A stretch of 17,852 nt of DNA, taken from positions 1 to 17,852 of the forward strand of contig CAMQSH010000020.1 of assembly GCA_947036575.1 (NCBI GenBank), given 5' to 3'. The number at the start of each line of letters is the position of its first letter. The stretch's first letter is position 1. Below, piece after piece: positions 1 through 8,213 of the stretch. Below the pieces are notes generated by a model. The model was not told the origin of the DNA and made no database searches. It saw nothing but the letters and a program-made list of their open reading frames with translations. The stretch is from an uncultured Brevinema sp. GTDB lineage: Bacteria; Spirochaetota; Brevinematia; Brevinematales; Brevinemataceae. A program made the position numbers and the translations under genes.

Positions 1-806
1 ATAATCAATCTTATACTATTTTTGCCAAAGCTGTTGTTATCACTACTGGTGGATTTGCCGCAAATTCTGAATACATCGCTCGCTATAATAAAGAGTTTGC
101 AAAATTAGTAACCTCTAATCAAGAGCAAAATTTAGGAGATTTTATCCCTGTTTTTATAAAAAACAATATTGCTGTTAATAACTTAGATAAATTTAATGTC
201 TTTCCTTATACATTAGTTGCTACGAGAGATATTACTGCTTCTGTAGAGCCTGGAGTTGACTTTCTTCTTGTAAATAAAGATGGAAATCGTTTTATTACAG
301 AAACATGGAAATCACGTGATGAATATGCTTTATCCGTTCTCAAACAACCTGATCAAATGGCATATTATGTTTTTGATGATATTTCCAGAGCTAATGGAAT
401 TGTTAATCGCCAACATATTAAAAAAGGATATGGATTAGAAGGAAACACTATAGAAGAACTTGCCAAAAATATGAAAGTTGATCCTATAGCTTTAGCAAAA
501 ACTATTGAAGATTATAGAAAAATAGGACAAGGGGAATTAGTAGATCCTTTTGGAAAGCCTGTATATAAAAGAGTATTTGCTACTAAAGGTCCTTTTTATG
601 CCTTTGCTGTTAGACCTGCTATTCATATGACAAGAGGTGGTGTAGTCGTTAATGCTAAAGGTGAAGTCCTATCAAAAGCTGGAACCTCTATCAAAGGTTT
701 GTATGCTGCTGGAGAAGTTACTGATCTTCAAGATGGTGCTTACATGGCTTCTGTAGCTTTAGGAAGAGCTACTGGAGATCAAGTTAGTACTTATCTAAAA
801 CAATAA
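1..806 (+). CDS. Fumarate-reductase-like FAD flavoprotein, C-terminal part (5' truncated)
   Basis: The reading frame is open from the window edge (first full codon at 3) to TAA at 804-806, so about 267 C-terminal residues are present and the N-terminal FAD-binding Rossmann part lies outside. Family marks of FAD_binding_2 / flavocytochrome c reductases are visible: VVITTGGFAAN near the left edge, LVNKDGNRFITE, SRDEYALSVLKQP, AYYVFDD, a AIHMTRGGVVVNAKGEVL segment and the FAD-proximal GLYAAGEVT. Such proteins reduce C=C bonds of unsaturated carboxylates such as fumarate or urocanate. The usual HGANRLGGN motif after GLYAAGEVT is replaced by DLQDGAYMASVAL, and the usual Q-x-HPT segment reads NVFPYT, so two substrate-binding residues of fumarate reductases appear missing while the Arg of SRD and the His of AIH remain. 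The family is clear; the substrate is not. A rho-independent terminator follows directly. Confidence 0.85.
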   Translation, partial: NQSYTIFAKAVVITTGGFAANSEYIARYNKEFAKLVTSNQEQNLGDFIPVFIKNNIAVNNLDKFNVFPYTLVATRDITASVEPGVDFLLVNKDGNRFITETWKSRDEYALSVLKQPDQMAYYVFDDISRANGIVNRQHIKKGYGLEGNTIEELAKNMKVDPIALAKTIEDYRKIGQGELVDPFGKPVYKRVFATKGPFYAFAVRPAIHMTRGGVVVNAKGEVLSKAGTSIKGLYAAGEVTDLQDGAYMASVALGRATGDQVSTYLKQ

Positions 807-825
807 TATATTATATCCCTTAATC

Positions 826-862
826 AAAGGAGTCTCTAAATGAAAGAGACTCCTTTATTTTT
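826..862 (+). terminator. Rho-independent terminator after the flavoprotein gene
   Basis: A 12-bp perfect stem (arms 826-837 and 845-856) with a 7-nt loop is followed by ATTTTT. It lies 20 nt after the stop codon. Confidence 0.88.
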
Positions 863-908
863 CTGAAAAATACCATCAACTTTAAATTATATAAATAATA
901 GGGTTTTA

Positions 909-937
909 TTCAAGCCAAAAAAATGCTGAAATATAAT
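909..937 (+). promoter_or_regulatory. Weak candidate sigma-70 promoter for the PTS IICB gene
   Basis: A perfect TATAAT at 932-937 lies 17 nt after TTCAAG (909-914), a poor -35 match (3 of 6). It is the best -10 between the upstream terminator and the gene. The spacer is so AT-rich that a TATAAT can arise by chance. Confidence 0.3.
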
Positions 938-1027
938 ATAAAGTGTTTCTTACTTAACTATTGTACTATAAAAATCGAAACATAAAAACAAACAATAAAT
1001 TTTAATATATCTATATAGGAGAGAATT

Positions 1028-2569
1028 ATGTCAAAAAATAGTTCAGGATTTGCAATAATGCAAAAATTAGGACAAGCGCTAATGTTACCTGTAGCAGTAT
1101 TACCTGTCGCTGGTCTTTTATTAGGAATAGGTGTTGGTGTTCCTGCTGCTCTTGCAGCACAAGGAACAGAAATATCTCCACTATTAAAAAATATTTTTAG
1201 TGTTATGGGAACAGCTGGAGATACCATCTTTAGTATTCTTCCTTTATTATTTGCTGTTGCAACAGCTATTGCCTTTACAGAAAATGATGGTACTGCTGCC
1301 TTGGCAACATTAGTCGGTTATGTGGTATTTTTAGGAACTGTTGGTGCTATTGCTACAATCAATGGTATCGCAACAAAAGCTATCCTAAATATCCAAACAC
1401 TCGATATGGGAGCTGTAGGTGGATTATTAGTAGGTGGCGTATCTGCCTTTGTTTTTAATAGAACATACAATACTCAATTACCAGAAATCTTAGGATTTTT
1501 TGGTGGTAAAAGATTTGTTCTTATTGCAAATGCCTTATCTTGTCTCTTTTTAGGAATAGTGATGACATTTGTTTGGGCTCCTATAGGAGGAGCAATTGAA
1601 GTATTTTCAAATTGGGCTGCTTATGAAAATCCAAATATTGCTTTCCCAATGTACGGATTTTTAGAAAGATTACTTATACCTCTTGGTGTACACCATGTAT
1701 GGAATGTACCTTTTTTCTTTGAGATCGGTAATTTTGATAAAGCTAATTTAGTTAATGTTCAAAATGAAGTTGCTTATTTAGCTCAAAATGCTTCTGATGT
1801 TCTTGCTGGTACAGCTCTCCCTGCTGAATTAGTAAAGGGTGAAATTCCACGTTATCTCTCAGGTGATCCCACGGCTGGAAATTTAGCTCCATCATATTTA
1901 TTCAAAATGTGGGGACTTCCTGCTGCTGCTATTGCAATGGGGCTTAGTGCAAAACCTGAAAATCGTAAAGCCGTAATGGGATTAATGGTTTCTGCTGCCT
2001 TAACGTCTTTTTTAACAGGTATTACAGAACCTATTGAATTTTCATTTATGTTTGTAGCACCATTACTTTATTTAGTGCATGCTGGTTTAGTATTTTTAGC
2101 ATATCTTATTGTAACCCCAATGGATATTCGTCATGGCACAACTTTTTCTCACGGATTGATTGATTATACTCTTCTTTATGGTCTAGGACAAAATCAACAT
2201 ATGTTAATACTTTTGGGACTTGTATGGGCTGTATTATATTTTGTAGTATTTTATTTTGCTATTAAAATATTTAATATTCAAACGCCAGGGCGTGAGGAAG
2301 TTTCAGCAACTTCTACACAAAGTGTAAGTGTTGATGAAATTGCAGAAGTACTTGTTCTTGCTTATGGTGGGGCTGATAATATTACAACTACCGACGCTTG
2401 TATTACAAGATTAAGAATTTCTGTTAAAGATGCCTCTCTTATCAATCAAGATAAATTAAAAGAATTGGGTGCAAAAGCTGTTATTATCTCAGGTAATGGG
2501 ACACAAGCTATTTTTGGTACTAAATCTGATATTTATAAAAATGAAATGATTAAATTCATGAAAAAGTAA
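1028..2569 (+). CDS. PTS IICB permease, glucose/N-acetylglucosamine family
   Basis: This is an inner-membrane PTS permease that would transport a hexose and phosphorylate it on entry. The 513 residues hold an EIIC domain (about 1-420): an N-terminal start typical of the Glc/GlcNAc/maltose group (LPVAVLPVAGLLLGIGVG), several hydrophobic segments, the EIIC motif GITEPIEF and HGTTFSHGLIDY. A C-terminal EIIB domain (about 435-513) has the phosphorylated cysteine Cys458 in DACITRLR. There is no fused IIA domain; a matching IIA stands alone at 9145-9624. The start is supported by AGGAGAG 4 nt upstream of ATG. It is a single-gene transcription unit with its own terminator. Glucose (PtsG) and GlcNAc (NagE) specificity cannot be told apart by eye; the nearby nagA/nagB-like genes favour GlcNAc. 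Confidence 0.92.
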   Translation: MSKNSSGFAIMQKLGQALMLPVAVLPVAGLLLGIGVGVPAALAAQGTEISPLLKNIFSVMGTAGDTIFSILPLLFAVATAIAFTENDGTAALATLVGYVVFLGTVGAIATINGIATKAILNIQTLDMGAVGGLLVGGVSAFVFNRTYNTQLPEILGFFGGKRFVLIANALSCLFLGIVMTFVWAPIGGAIEVFSNWAAYENPNIAFPMYGFLERLLIPLGVHHVWNVPFFFEIGNFDKANLVNVQNEVAYLAQNASDVLAGTALPAELVKGEIPRYLSGDPTAGNLAPSYLFKMWGLPAAAIAMGLSAKPENRKAVMGLMVSAALTSFLTGITEPIEFSFMFVAPLLYLVHAGLVFLAYLIVTPMDIRHGTTFSHGLIDYTLLYGLGQNQHMLILLGLVWAVLYFVVFYFAIKIFNIQTPGREEVSATSTQSVSVDEIAEVLVLAYGGADNITTTDACITRLRISVKDASLINQDKLKELGAKAVIISGNGTQAIFGTKSDIYKNEMIKFMKK

Positions 2570-2585
2570 AATAACCTATTTTCTG

Positions 2586-2617
2586 AAAAATCCTCTAGTA
2601 TATCTAGGGGATTTTTT
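2586..2617 (+). terminator. Rho-independent terminator after the IICB gene
   Basis: A 13-bp stem with one G-U pair (arms 2586-2598 and 2604-2616, loop TATAT) ends in a run of T. It is 16 nt after the stop codon. Confidence 0.88.
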
Positions 2618-2671
2618 GGTGTTATTTAGTGTAATAATAAAGGATCTGAGTAAAGAAAAAAATATTTTTAT

Positions 2672-2701
2672 TTGACAATATCTTTATAATAAGTTTATAA
2701 T
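2672..2701 (+). promoter_or_regulatory. Sigma-70 promoter of the MATE gene
   Basis: TTGACA (2672-2677) and TATAAT (2696-2701) are both exact consensus hexamers, with an 18-nt spacer. The -10 box overlaps an in-frame ATG at 2700, so that ATG would lie upstream of the transcription start and cannot be the start codon. Transcription should begin near 2708, just before the SD at 2709-2713. Confidence 0.8.
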
Positions 2702-2720
2702 GTTTTATAAGGATATTCAA

Positions 2721-4085
2721 ATGCCAAATTATAAAAACCTAACCCGTAAAATCACCCCTCTCGTATTAGCGATAGGAATTCCCGCCAGTTTTCGTTCACT
2801 TTCTCTATACATACAACAAATTATTGATACTATGTATATTGGTCAATATAGTAGCGATAGTTTACTTGCATTATCATCTGTTGTCGTACCTTTTTGGATG
2901 TTTGAATCTTTTTGGATTGGTATAGCTTCGGCAACTACTGTGATGATAGCACAACGTATTGGAGCTAAAAATAAAAACTCTGCTACTAAAGTTGCCCAAA
3001 TGACTTTTTTACTAGGGATCAGTCTCTCTTTATTTTATTTTATTTTTTGGCAAGGAATGAGTCCAACAGTAGCAAGATTGATGAACTTGACAGGTATTCC
3101 TGCTGATAACGCCATTATTTATGTTAGAACGGTATCTTTTGTATATTTATTTAGATTTGTTGGATTAGGAGCTCCAGCTTCTATTTTAGAAGCTTTAGGA
3201 AATACAAGAATGATAATGTGGGCTACACTTGCTCAGAGTGCTACCAATATTATTTTAGATCCTATTTTTATTTGGGGCTTAGGTCCTATTCCTGAATTAG
3301 GGATTCAGGGAGCTGCTATTGCTACTGTATTAGCAGAGCTTGTAGCGGTAATAATTTTAAGCACTTATTTTTGGAGACATAATTATCTCAACATTAAAAC
3401 TAGTAAGATCCTACCTTTACAAGCAAATATTAAAGAAAGACTTTCTCTTGGAATGCCTATCACTATAGAAATTATGATTTGGAGTTTATCTACTTCCTCA
3501 ATCATATCTATGATGAATAATAAATTTCCTTTAGGGGGTGCTCTCTTTAATGTAGGATTTTTACTGAGTGATATGTGTTATAGGCTCTTATATGGATTTG
3601 ATATTGCAAATATGTCCTTAATAGGTAGAGCCTTTGGAGCAAAACGAAAAGACAGAATGATAGCAACTCTGAGATCTGTAACAAAAAACAAATGGATAGC
3701 AGGGGTCTCTATCATGGTACTTTTTTATATATTCAGATTTCCTATTGTAAGATTATTTTCTAATGATCAAGTAATTATCCAAACTACTTTAGATAATTAT
3801 TTATGGATTCTCAGTATTTCTATTGTCACCCTATCTGTAGGAATTAATATGAGTACTCTAAATGGAATGGGATATGCACGTTATTGTCTCTATGTAAGCT
3901 TAGTTGCGATTCCTTTACGTGTTATTTTAGCTTATTGGGTATTATATCACACAAATTTTGGTATTGCAGGAATTTGGGCTTCAACAATAGTTGAAGAAGT
4001 TCTAAGAATTGGCTTAACTTATCTTATTCGAAATCATATGTTAGAAAAATATTGGAATAAATGGGCTAATGTTTTACACCCTTAA
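2721..4085 (+). CDS. MATE-family multidrug/toxin efflux transporter
   Basis: A 454-residue polytopic membrane protein of the MATE family, which exports cationic drugs or metabolites using a Na+ or H+ gradient. It has about 12 hydrophobic segments in two similar halves. Family-like segments include PASFRSLSLYIQQIIDTMYIGQY near the N-terminus, LEALGNTRMIMWATLAQSATNIILDPIFIWGLG at about residues 165-195, and GIQGAAIATVLAEL. The second half has an equivalent pattern ending GIAGIWASTIVEEVLR. I chose the ATG at 2721 because AAGGA (2709-2713) lies 7 nt upstream. The in-frame ATG at 2700 has no SD and sits inside the -10 box of the promoter. It is transcribed alone and converges on the ptsH end of the minus-strand operon. 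The substrate is unknown. Confidence 0.88.
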   Translation: MPNYKNLTRKITPLVLAIGIPASFRSLSLYIQQIIDTMYIGQYSSDSLLALSSVVVPFWMFESFWIGIASATTVMIAQRIGAKNKNSATKVAQMTFLLGISLSLFYFIFWQGMSPTVARLMNLTGIPADNAIIYVRTVSFVYLFRFVGLGAPASILEALGNTRMIMWATLAQSATNIILDPIFIWGLGPIPELGIQGAAIATVLAELVAVIILSTYFWRHNYLNIKTSKILPLQANIKERLSLGMPITIEIMIWSLSTSSIISMMNNKFPLGGALFNVGFLLSDMCYRLLYGFDIANMSLIGRAFGAKRKDRMIATLRSVTKNKWIAGVSIMVLFYIFRFPIVRLFSNDQVIIQTTLDNYLWILSISIVTLSVGINMSTLNGMGYARYCLYVSLVAIPLRVILAYWVLYHTNFGIAGIWASTIVEEVLRIGLTYLIRNHMLEKYWNKWANVLHP

Positions 4086-4099
4086 ATTATTATTTTACA

Positions 4100-4133
4100 A
4101 AAAAAGCTCTTAGTTATAACTAAGAGCTTTTTT
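4100..4133. terminator. Bidirectional terminator between the MATE gene and ptsH
   Basis: A 17-bp perfect palindrome centred at 4116/4117, core AGCTCTTAGTTATAACTAAG. It is flanked by A-tracts on the left and T-tracts on the right, so it can end transcripts from both strands. It sits 14 nt after the MATE stop and 17 nt beyond the ptsH stop. Confidence 0.9.
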
Positions 4134-4150
4134 ATTTTATTATTCAAAAA

Positions 4151-4414
4151 TTAATCTTTCAGATTTGCAAAAAATTCAACTAATTGTTCTTCGATTTTTG
4201 CTTCTTCTCCACCAGAAATATGAATTTTTATCACATCTCCTTTTTTAACAGCTAAAGACATAATCTTAAGCAAAGAATTACCAGTGACTTTCTTATCACC
4301 TTTTTCTAATTCTATTGTTGTTCCTTCAAAACTTTTTACAAGTTTGACTAATTCATTTCCAGGTCTTGTATGAAGACCTGTATCATTTGTTACAGTAATT
4401 TCTATACAACTCAT
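4151..4414 (-). CDS. ptsH: Phosphocarrier protein HPr
   Basis: HPr carries phosphate from Enzyme I to the sugar-specific IIA proteins in the cytoplasm. The protein is 87 residues, the normal length. His15 in TGLHTRPG is the phosphorylated histidine. The regulatory-serine region is present (Ser47 in NSLLKIMSLAV, matching Ser46 of Gram-positive HPr), so control by an HPr kinase is possible, but no such gene is in this window. AAGGAGAG precedes the ATG. It is the last gene of the operon, 27 nt after ptsI, and ends at the shared bidirectional terminator. The order ptsI then ptsH reverses the common ptsH-ptsI order. Confidence 0.96.
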   Translation of the reverse strand: MSCIEITVTNDTGLHTRPGNELVKLVKSFEGTTIELEKGDKKVTGNSLLKIMSLAVKKGDVIKIHISGGEEAKIEEQLVEFFANLKD

Positions 4415-4441
4415 TTTTCTCTCCTTAATATGATTGTTATT

Positions 4442-6181
4442 TTATCTGTTTAATACTTTTTCAAGTGATTCTGTCAAGAATTTTTTTATTTCTGTCCCAG
4501 TACCCAAAGAAAGAACTTTTTGAGCAATTTCTTTAGCTTCTGGGATTGTTGTTGCACGAACAATTTCTTTGATTTTTGGAATACTAATAGCACTCATACT
4601 TAATTCTGTAACACCAATACCCATTAAAAATAAGGTAGCAAGAGGATTTCCACCTAGTTCTCCACAGACACCAACCCAAACTCCTTTTGTAGTAGCTGCT
4701 GCTGTTGCTTGAGCCATAAGGCGAAGTACGGAAGGATGAAGAGAATCATATAAACTAACAATATGAGGGTTCCCTCTATCGACAGCCAAGGTGTATTGGG
4801 TAAGATCGTTAGTACCGTAACTAAAGAAATCAACAATATCTGCTAATTCATTAGCAATCATCGCTGCTGCTGGTGTTTCTATCATGACACCACACTGAAT
4901 ATTTGGATCAAAAGCAATCCCTTCTGCAAGAAGTTCTTTTTTACATTCTTCCAAAATATCATTAGATTTTTGTACTTCTTCTAAAGAAATAACCATAGGA
5001 TACATAATCCCTACTTTTCCAAAAGCAGAAGCTCTTAAAATAGATCTTAATTGCGTTTTGAAAATATCAACTTTATCCAAACATACTCTCAAAGCTCTCC
5101 AGCCTAAAAAAGGATTTAATTCATGTGGAAAAGCAAAATAATCTAAGACTTTATCTCCACCAATATCTAATGTTCTAATAATGACAAGATCTTCATCAAA
5201 AGCACGTACTACATTGGCATAAGCGTTAGTTTGTTCTTCTTCTGAAGGCCAATTTGATCTGTCCATATAGAGGAATTCACTACGATAAAGTCCAACTCCT
5301 TTTGCTCCTTGATCTAATGCAGGTTTTGCATCAATATCAGTACCAACATTAGCACAAAGTTCAATATGTACTCCATCCTTGGTAACAGCAGGTAAGTTTT
5401 TAAGAGTCGCTAGTCTTTCAAGCTCTTTTTTATATTCTGTTAATTTTGTATCATAGAATTTTTTATCATCTGCACTTGGATTAATAATAATATCGCCTTC
5501 GGAGCCATCCAAAATAATTTCTTGCCCATTTTGAACATGATCTAAAATTTCTCTTGCTCCAACAATTGCAGGAATCACTAAAGTACGAGACATAATTGCT
5601 ACGTGAGAAGTTGCTCCACCTTCTGCAGTCACAAATCCTAAGACTTTTGTTCTATCCATTTGAGCCGTATCTGAAGGTGTTAGATCAAAAGCTATCACAA
5701 CAGAAGCTTCTTCTATTTCTGACAATTGAGGAATATGAATCCCTAAGATATTAGAGACCAAGCGTCTAAAAATGTCTTTCATATCAGCTGCACGTTCACG
5801 CATATATGTATCTTCCATCGTGCTAAACATTTCTATATATTGTTCTGCTACTGTCTGTGTTGCTTTATCAGCTGAATAAAGCTCATCTTTAATTAGTGTT
5901 TTAACTTCTTCTTCCATTCCTTCATCAAGAAGAATTTCTATATGTCCATCAAAAATTTCAGCTTCTTCGGCACCTATATTTTTTAAAGTAATTTCTTTAA
6001 TTTTTTCTAATTGTTCTTGTGCTTTAGTTCGTCCTTCATCAAACAATTTATATTCTTGTTCAATTTGCGAAGTAGCAATTTGTTTTTCATTAATTTTAAT
6101 TTCTGGTTGAGCAAAAATAAAAACTTTTCCTGAAACAACTCCAGGACATGCTGATATCCCTTTAATTTTGATTGTAGCCAT
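4442..6181 (-). CDS. ptsI: PTS Enzyme I (phosphoenolpyruvate-protein phosphotransferase)
   Basis: Enzyme I autophosphorylates from PEP and passes the phosphate to HPr. The 579 residues match the usual length of about 575. The order is the N-terminal HPr-binding/swivelling region, the active-site His193 in GGATSHVAIMSR, then the PEP-binding barrel with GLYRSEFLYMDR, GGDKVLDYF, MIETPAA, FFSYGTNDLTQYTLAVDR and the catalytic Cys506 in GVCGELGG. All key residues are present. An AGGAGT SD lies before the ATG. It is third in the minus-strand operon, 28 nt after the nagB-nagA fusion and 27 nt before ptsH. It should serve any PTS permease in the cell, yet it is tied to amino-sugar genes here. Confidence 0.97.
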   Translation of the reverse strand: MATIKIKGISACPGVVSGKVFIFAQPEIKINEKQIATSQIEQEYKLFDEGRTKAQEQLEKIKEITLKNIGAEEAEIFDGHIEILLDEGMEEEVKTLIKDELYSADKATQTVAEQYIEMFSTMEDTYMRERAADMKDIFRRLVSNILGIHIPQLSEIEEASVVIAFDLTPSDTAQMDRTKVLGFVTAEGGATSHVAIMSRTLVIPAIVGAREILDHVQNGQEIILDGSEGDIIINPSADDKKFYDTKLTEYKKELERLATLKNLPAVTKDGVHIELCANVGTDIDAKPALDQGAKGVGLYRSEFLYMDRSNWPSEEEQTNAYANVVRAFDEDLVIIRTLDIGGDKVLDYFAFPHELNPFLGWRALRVCLDKVDIFKTQLRSILRASAFGKVGIMYPMVISLEEVQKSNDILEECKKELLAEGIAFDPNIQCGVMIETPAAAMIANELADIVDFFSYGTNDLTQYTLAVDRGNPHIVSLYDSLHPSVLRLMAQATAAATTKGVWVGVCGELGGNPLATLFLMGIGVTELSMSAISIPKIKEIVRATTIPEAKEIAQKVLSLGTGTEIKKFLTESLEKVLNR

Positions 6182-6209
6182 GGTTGACTCCTATGGTATT
6201 TTTTTATAA

Positions 6210-8183
6210 TTATTTATTTTCTTTTTCTTCAATTGGTATGTATCGACCGTTAGAGACAACACCGTGCACATTCAAATCATCATCTAATATAGTAATATCA
6301 GCTTTATAACCAGCTTTAAGATAGCCATACTCATCATCTTTATTAATAGACCTAGCAGGGTAAAGAGAAGCCATTCTAAAAGCATCTTCTAAAGGCACTT
6401 TAACGTATTTCACTAGATTCTGGACACATTTATCCATTAAGATCGCTACTCCAGCTAAAGTACCATCTTCAGCAACACATTTACCATCTCTGTGATAAAT
6501 CTTCCGCCCACCAAATTCGAACTCTTTTATATCTGTTCCTGCTGGTGCAGCAGCATCACTGACAAGGAAGAGATGATCCCCCAGTGATTTGTAAGCAATA
6601 TCGACAGAAGCATAATTACAATGGATTCCATCAACAATAATACCTGCATAAATATTATCACTTTCCAAAACAGTTCCTACAGCCCCAGGCTCTCGAGAGT
6701 CAAAAGGACGCATTGCATTATATAAATGTGTTGCCATAGTAAGACCATGAGGTATTTTTTCTGTTATTTGAGCAAAAGTACCATTAGTATGCCCCATAGA
6801 TACTATTACTCCAGCATCTGCTAGTTTTTTGATATGCTCAGCATCTACCTCTTCAGGTGCTAAGGTTACTATTTTACGGGCAATATTAGCATTTATGATA
6901 GCATCTAACATTGCTACAGATGGTTTTCTAATGTGTTCTATTTCATGAATACCTTTTTTAATTTTAGAAAGATAAGGTCCTTCAAAATGCCAAGCAATAA
7001 TTCCCAATAATTCTGGATTAACAAGATGATTAATAAGATCTATGGCTTGTAAAATACGCTCATCACTAGTAGTAATTAGGGTTGGAGCAAGAGAAGTTAC
7101 CCCATGTTTGATATTTGTTTGATATAATGTTTGTAAGGTATCTAAAGAAATATCATGATTAATATCTGCGCCACCACAGCCATTAACTTGAAGATCTATA
7201 TATCCAGGAACAATAGTTTTTCCTTTGAGATCTATTTTTGTCATTACAATATCTGAAGAAGAGTCCATTTCTATACTTTTGATTCTATCATTTTCGATAA
7301 TTACTGTAGCATTATCAAGGAATTTTTCTCCATCAAATACTTTGGCATTGACCAAAGCATAATAAGATTTGTACAATCCTTTGATTAAAATTTTAGGATG
7401 AATACTTTTTGCTTCTACTTCTTTGTGATAACGATATGTTCTTAATCTAATATCTGCTACAGCTTCTTCACTAGCAACAAATGTTGCTTTTGTATGTATT
7501 TGTAATGCTGAGGCAGGATAAAGATGATTAACACCTTCTTCTATACTTAATTGTAATGCTCTTGATTTATTAGAACCTTGAGCTAATACAAGAATTTCTT
7601 GCCCATCAAGGAGCGTTCCCACCCCAACAGTCAATGCAACTTTAGGAACTAAATCTAAATTACCATTAAAAAACTTTGCATTAGCAACACGTGTTTCAAA
7701 GGCTAATTCTTTATCTCTTGTACGTGATTGTAATGAAGATCCAGGCTCGTTAAATGCTAAATGTCCATCATCTCCCAAACCACAAACCCACAAATGGACA
7801 CCACCATAAGATTTGATTAATTCTTCATAACGTTGCCCTTCTTCTTTAACATCTTCTATCAAAGAATTCAACAGATGAATATTTTTTGCTTGGGCATCAA
7901 TAAAATTAAAAAACTTTGTATTAATAATTGAAGAAAAACTATTAATATTCGAAGGATCTATCCCTAGATATTCTCCCGTATTAAAAAAAACTACATTTTT
8001 AAAACTCAATACACCGTCTTTATGGAATTGAACAAGTCTTTCGTACATAGGTTGAACTGTTCCACCACCTGGTATTCCTAAAACAAAAGGTTTATCTTCT
8101 GTAGGGGCAAAATCAAGTATTCTTTTTGCAATAAAATATGCAGACCAATCCCCAACATGTTCTTCTGTTATAATTAATCTCAT
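6210..8183 (-). CDS. NagB-NagA fusion: GlcN-6-P deaminase-like domain + GlcNAc-6-P deacetylase
   Basis: One 657-residue chain. Residues 1 to about 258 align end to end with glucosamine-6-phosphate deaminase NagB, and about 272-657 with N-acetylglucosamine-6-phosphate deacetylase NagA. The NagA part looks fully active: PGYIDLQVNGCGG, HFEGPYL (Glu401), SMGHTNG (His465), THLYNAM (His486) and the catalytic Asp543 in LVSDAAAP. The NagB part keeps GLGDDGHLAFNEP (Asp139, His141, Glu146, equal to E. coli Asp141/His143/Glu148) and Lys206 (Lys208). However, FNMDEY reads FNTGEY, so the C2 proton-transfer base Asp72 is Gly70. The phosphate-loop PTGGT reads PGGGT, and Arg172 is Lys170. Deacetylation is therefore well supported and deamination doubtful. 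The gene is intact, without frameshift, behind an AGGAG SD. It lies between the NagB paralogue (30 nt) and ptsI (28 nt). Confidence 0.93.
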   Translation of the reverse strand: MRLIITEEHVGDWSAYFIAKRILDFAPTEDKPFVLGIPGGGTVQPMYERLVQFHKDGVLSFKNVVFFNTGEYLGIDPSNINSFSSIINTKFFNFIDAQAKNIHLLNSLIEDVKEEGQRYEELIKSYGGVHLWVCGLGDDGHLAFNEPGSSLQSRTRDKELAFETRVANAKFFNGNLDLVPKVALTVGVGTLLDGQEILVLAQGSNKSRALQLSIEEGVNHLYPASALQIHTKATFVASEEAVADIRLRTYRYHKEVEAKSIHPKILIKGLYKSYYALVNAKVFDGEKFLDNATVIIENDRIKSIEMDSSSDIVMTKIDLKGKTIVPGYIDLQVNGCGGADINHDISLDTLQTLYQTNIKHGVTSLAPTLITTSDERILQAIDLINHLVNPELLGIIAWHFEGPYLSKIKKGIHEIEHIRKPSVAMLDAIINANIARKIVTLAPEEVDAEHIKKLADAGVIVSMGHTNGTFAQITEKIPHGLTMATHLYNAMRPFDSREPGAVGTVLESDNIYAGIIVDGIHCNYASVDIAYKSLGDHLFLVSDAAAPAGTDIKEFEFGGRKIYHRDGKCVAEDGTLAGVAILMDKCVQNLVKYVKVPLEDAFRMASLYPARSINKDDEYGYLKAGYKADITILDDDLNVHGVVSNGRYIPIEEKENK

Positions 8184-8213
8184 AACACACTCCTATGTAC
8201 AAATTTTAGCAAT

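Noticed and set aside
958..1227. Minus-strand 89-codon frame over the IICB start
   Set aside because: It overlaps the strongly supported N-terminus of the IICB gene and has no SD or family features.
4654..4836. 60-codon hydrophobic frame within ptsI
   Set aside because: It is on the same strand but another frame of a fully conserved ptsI region; a shadow.
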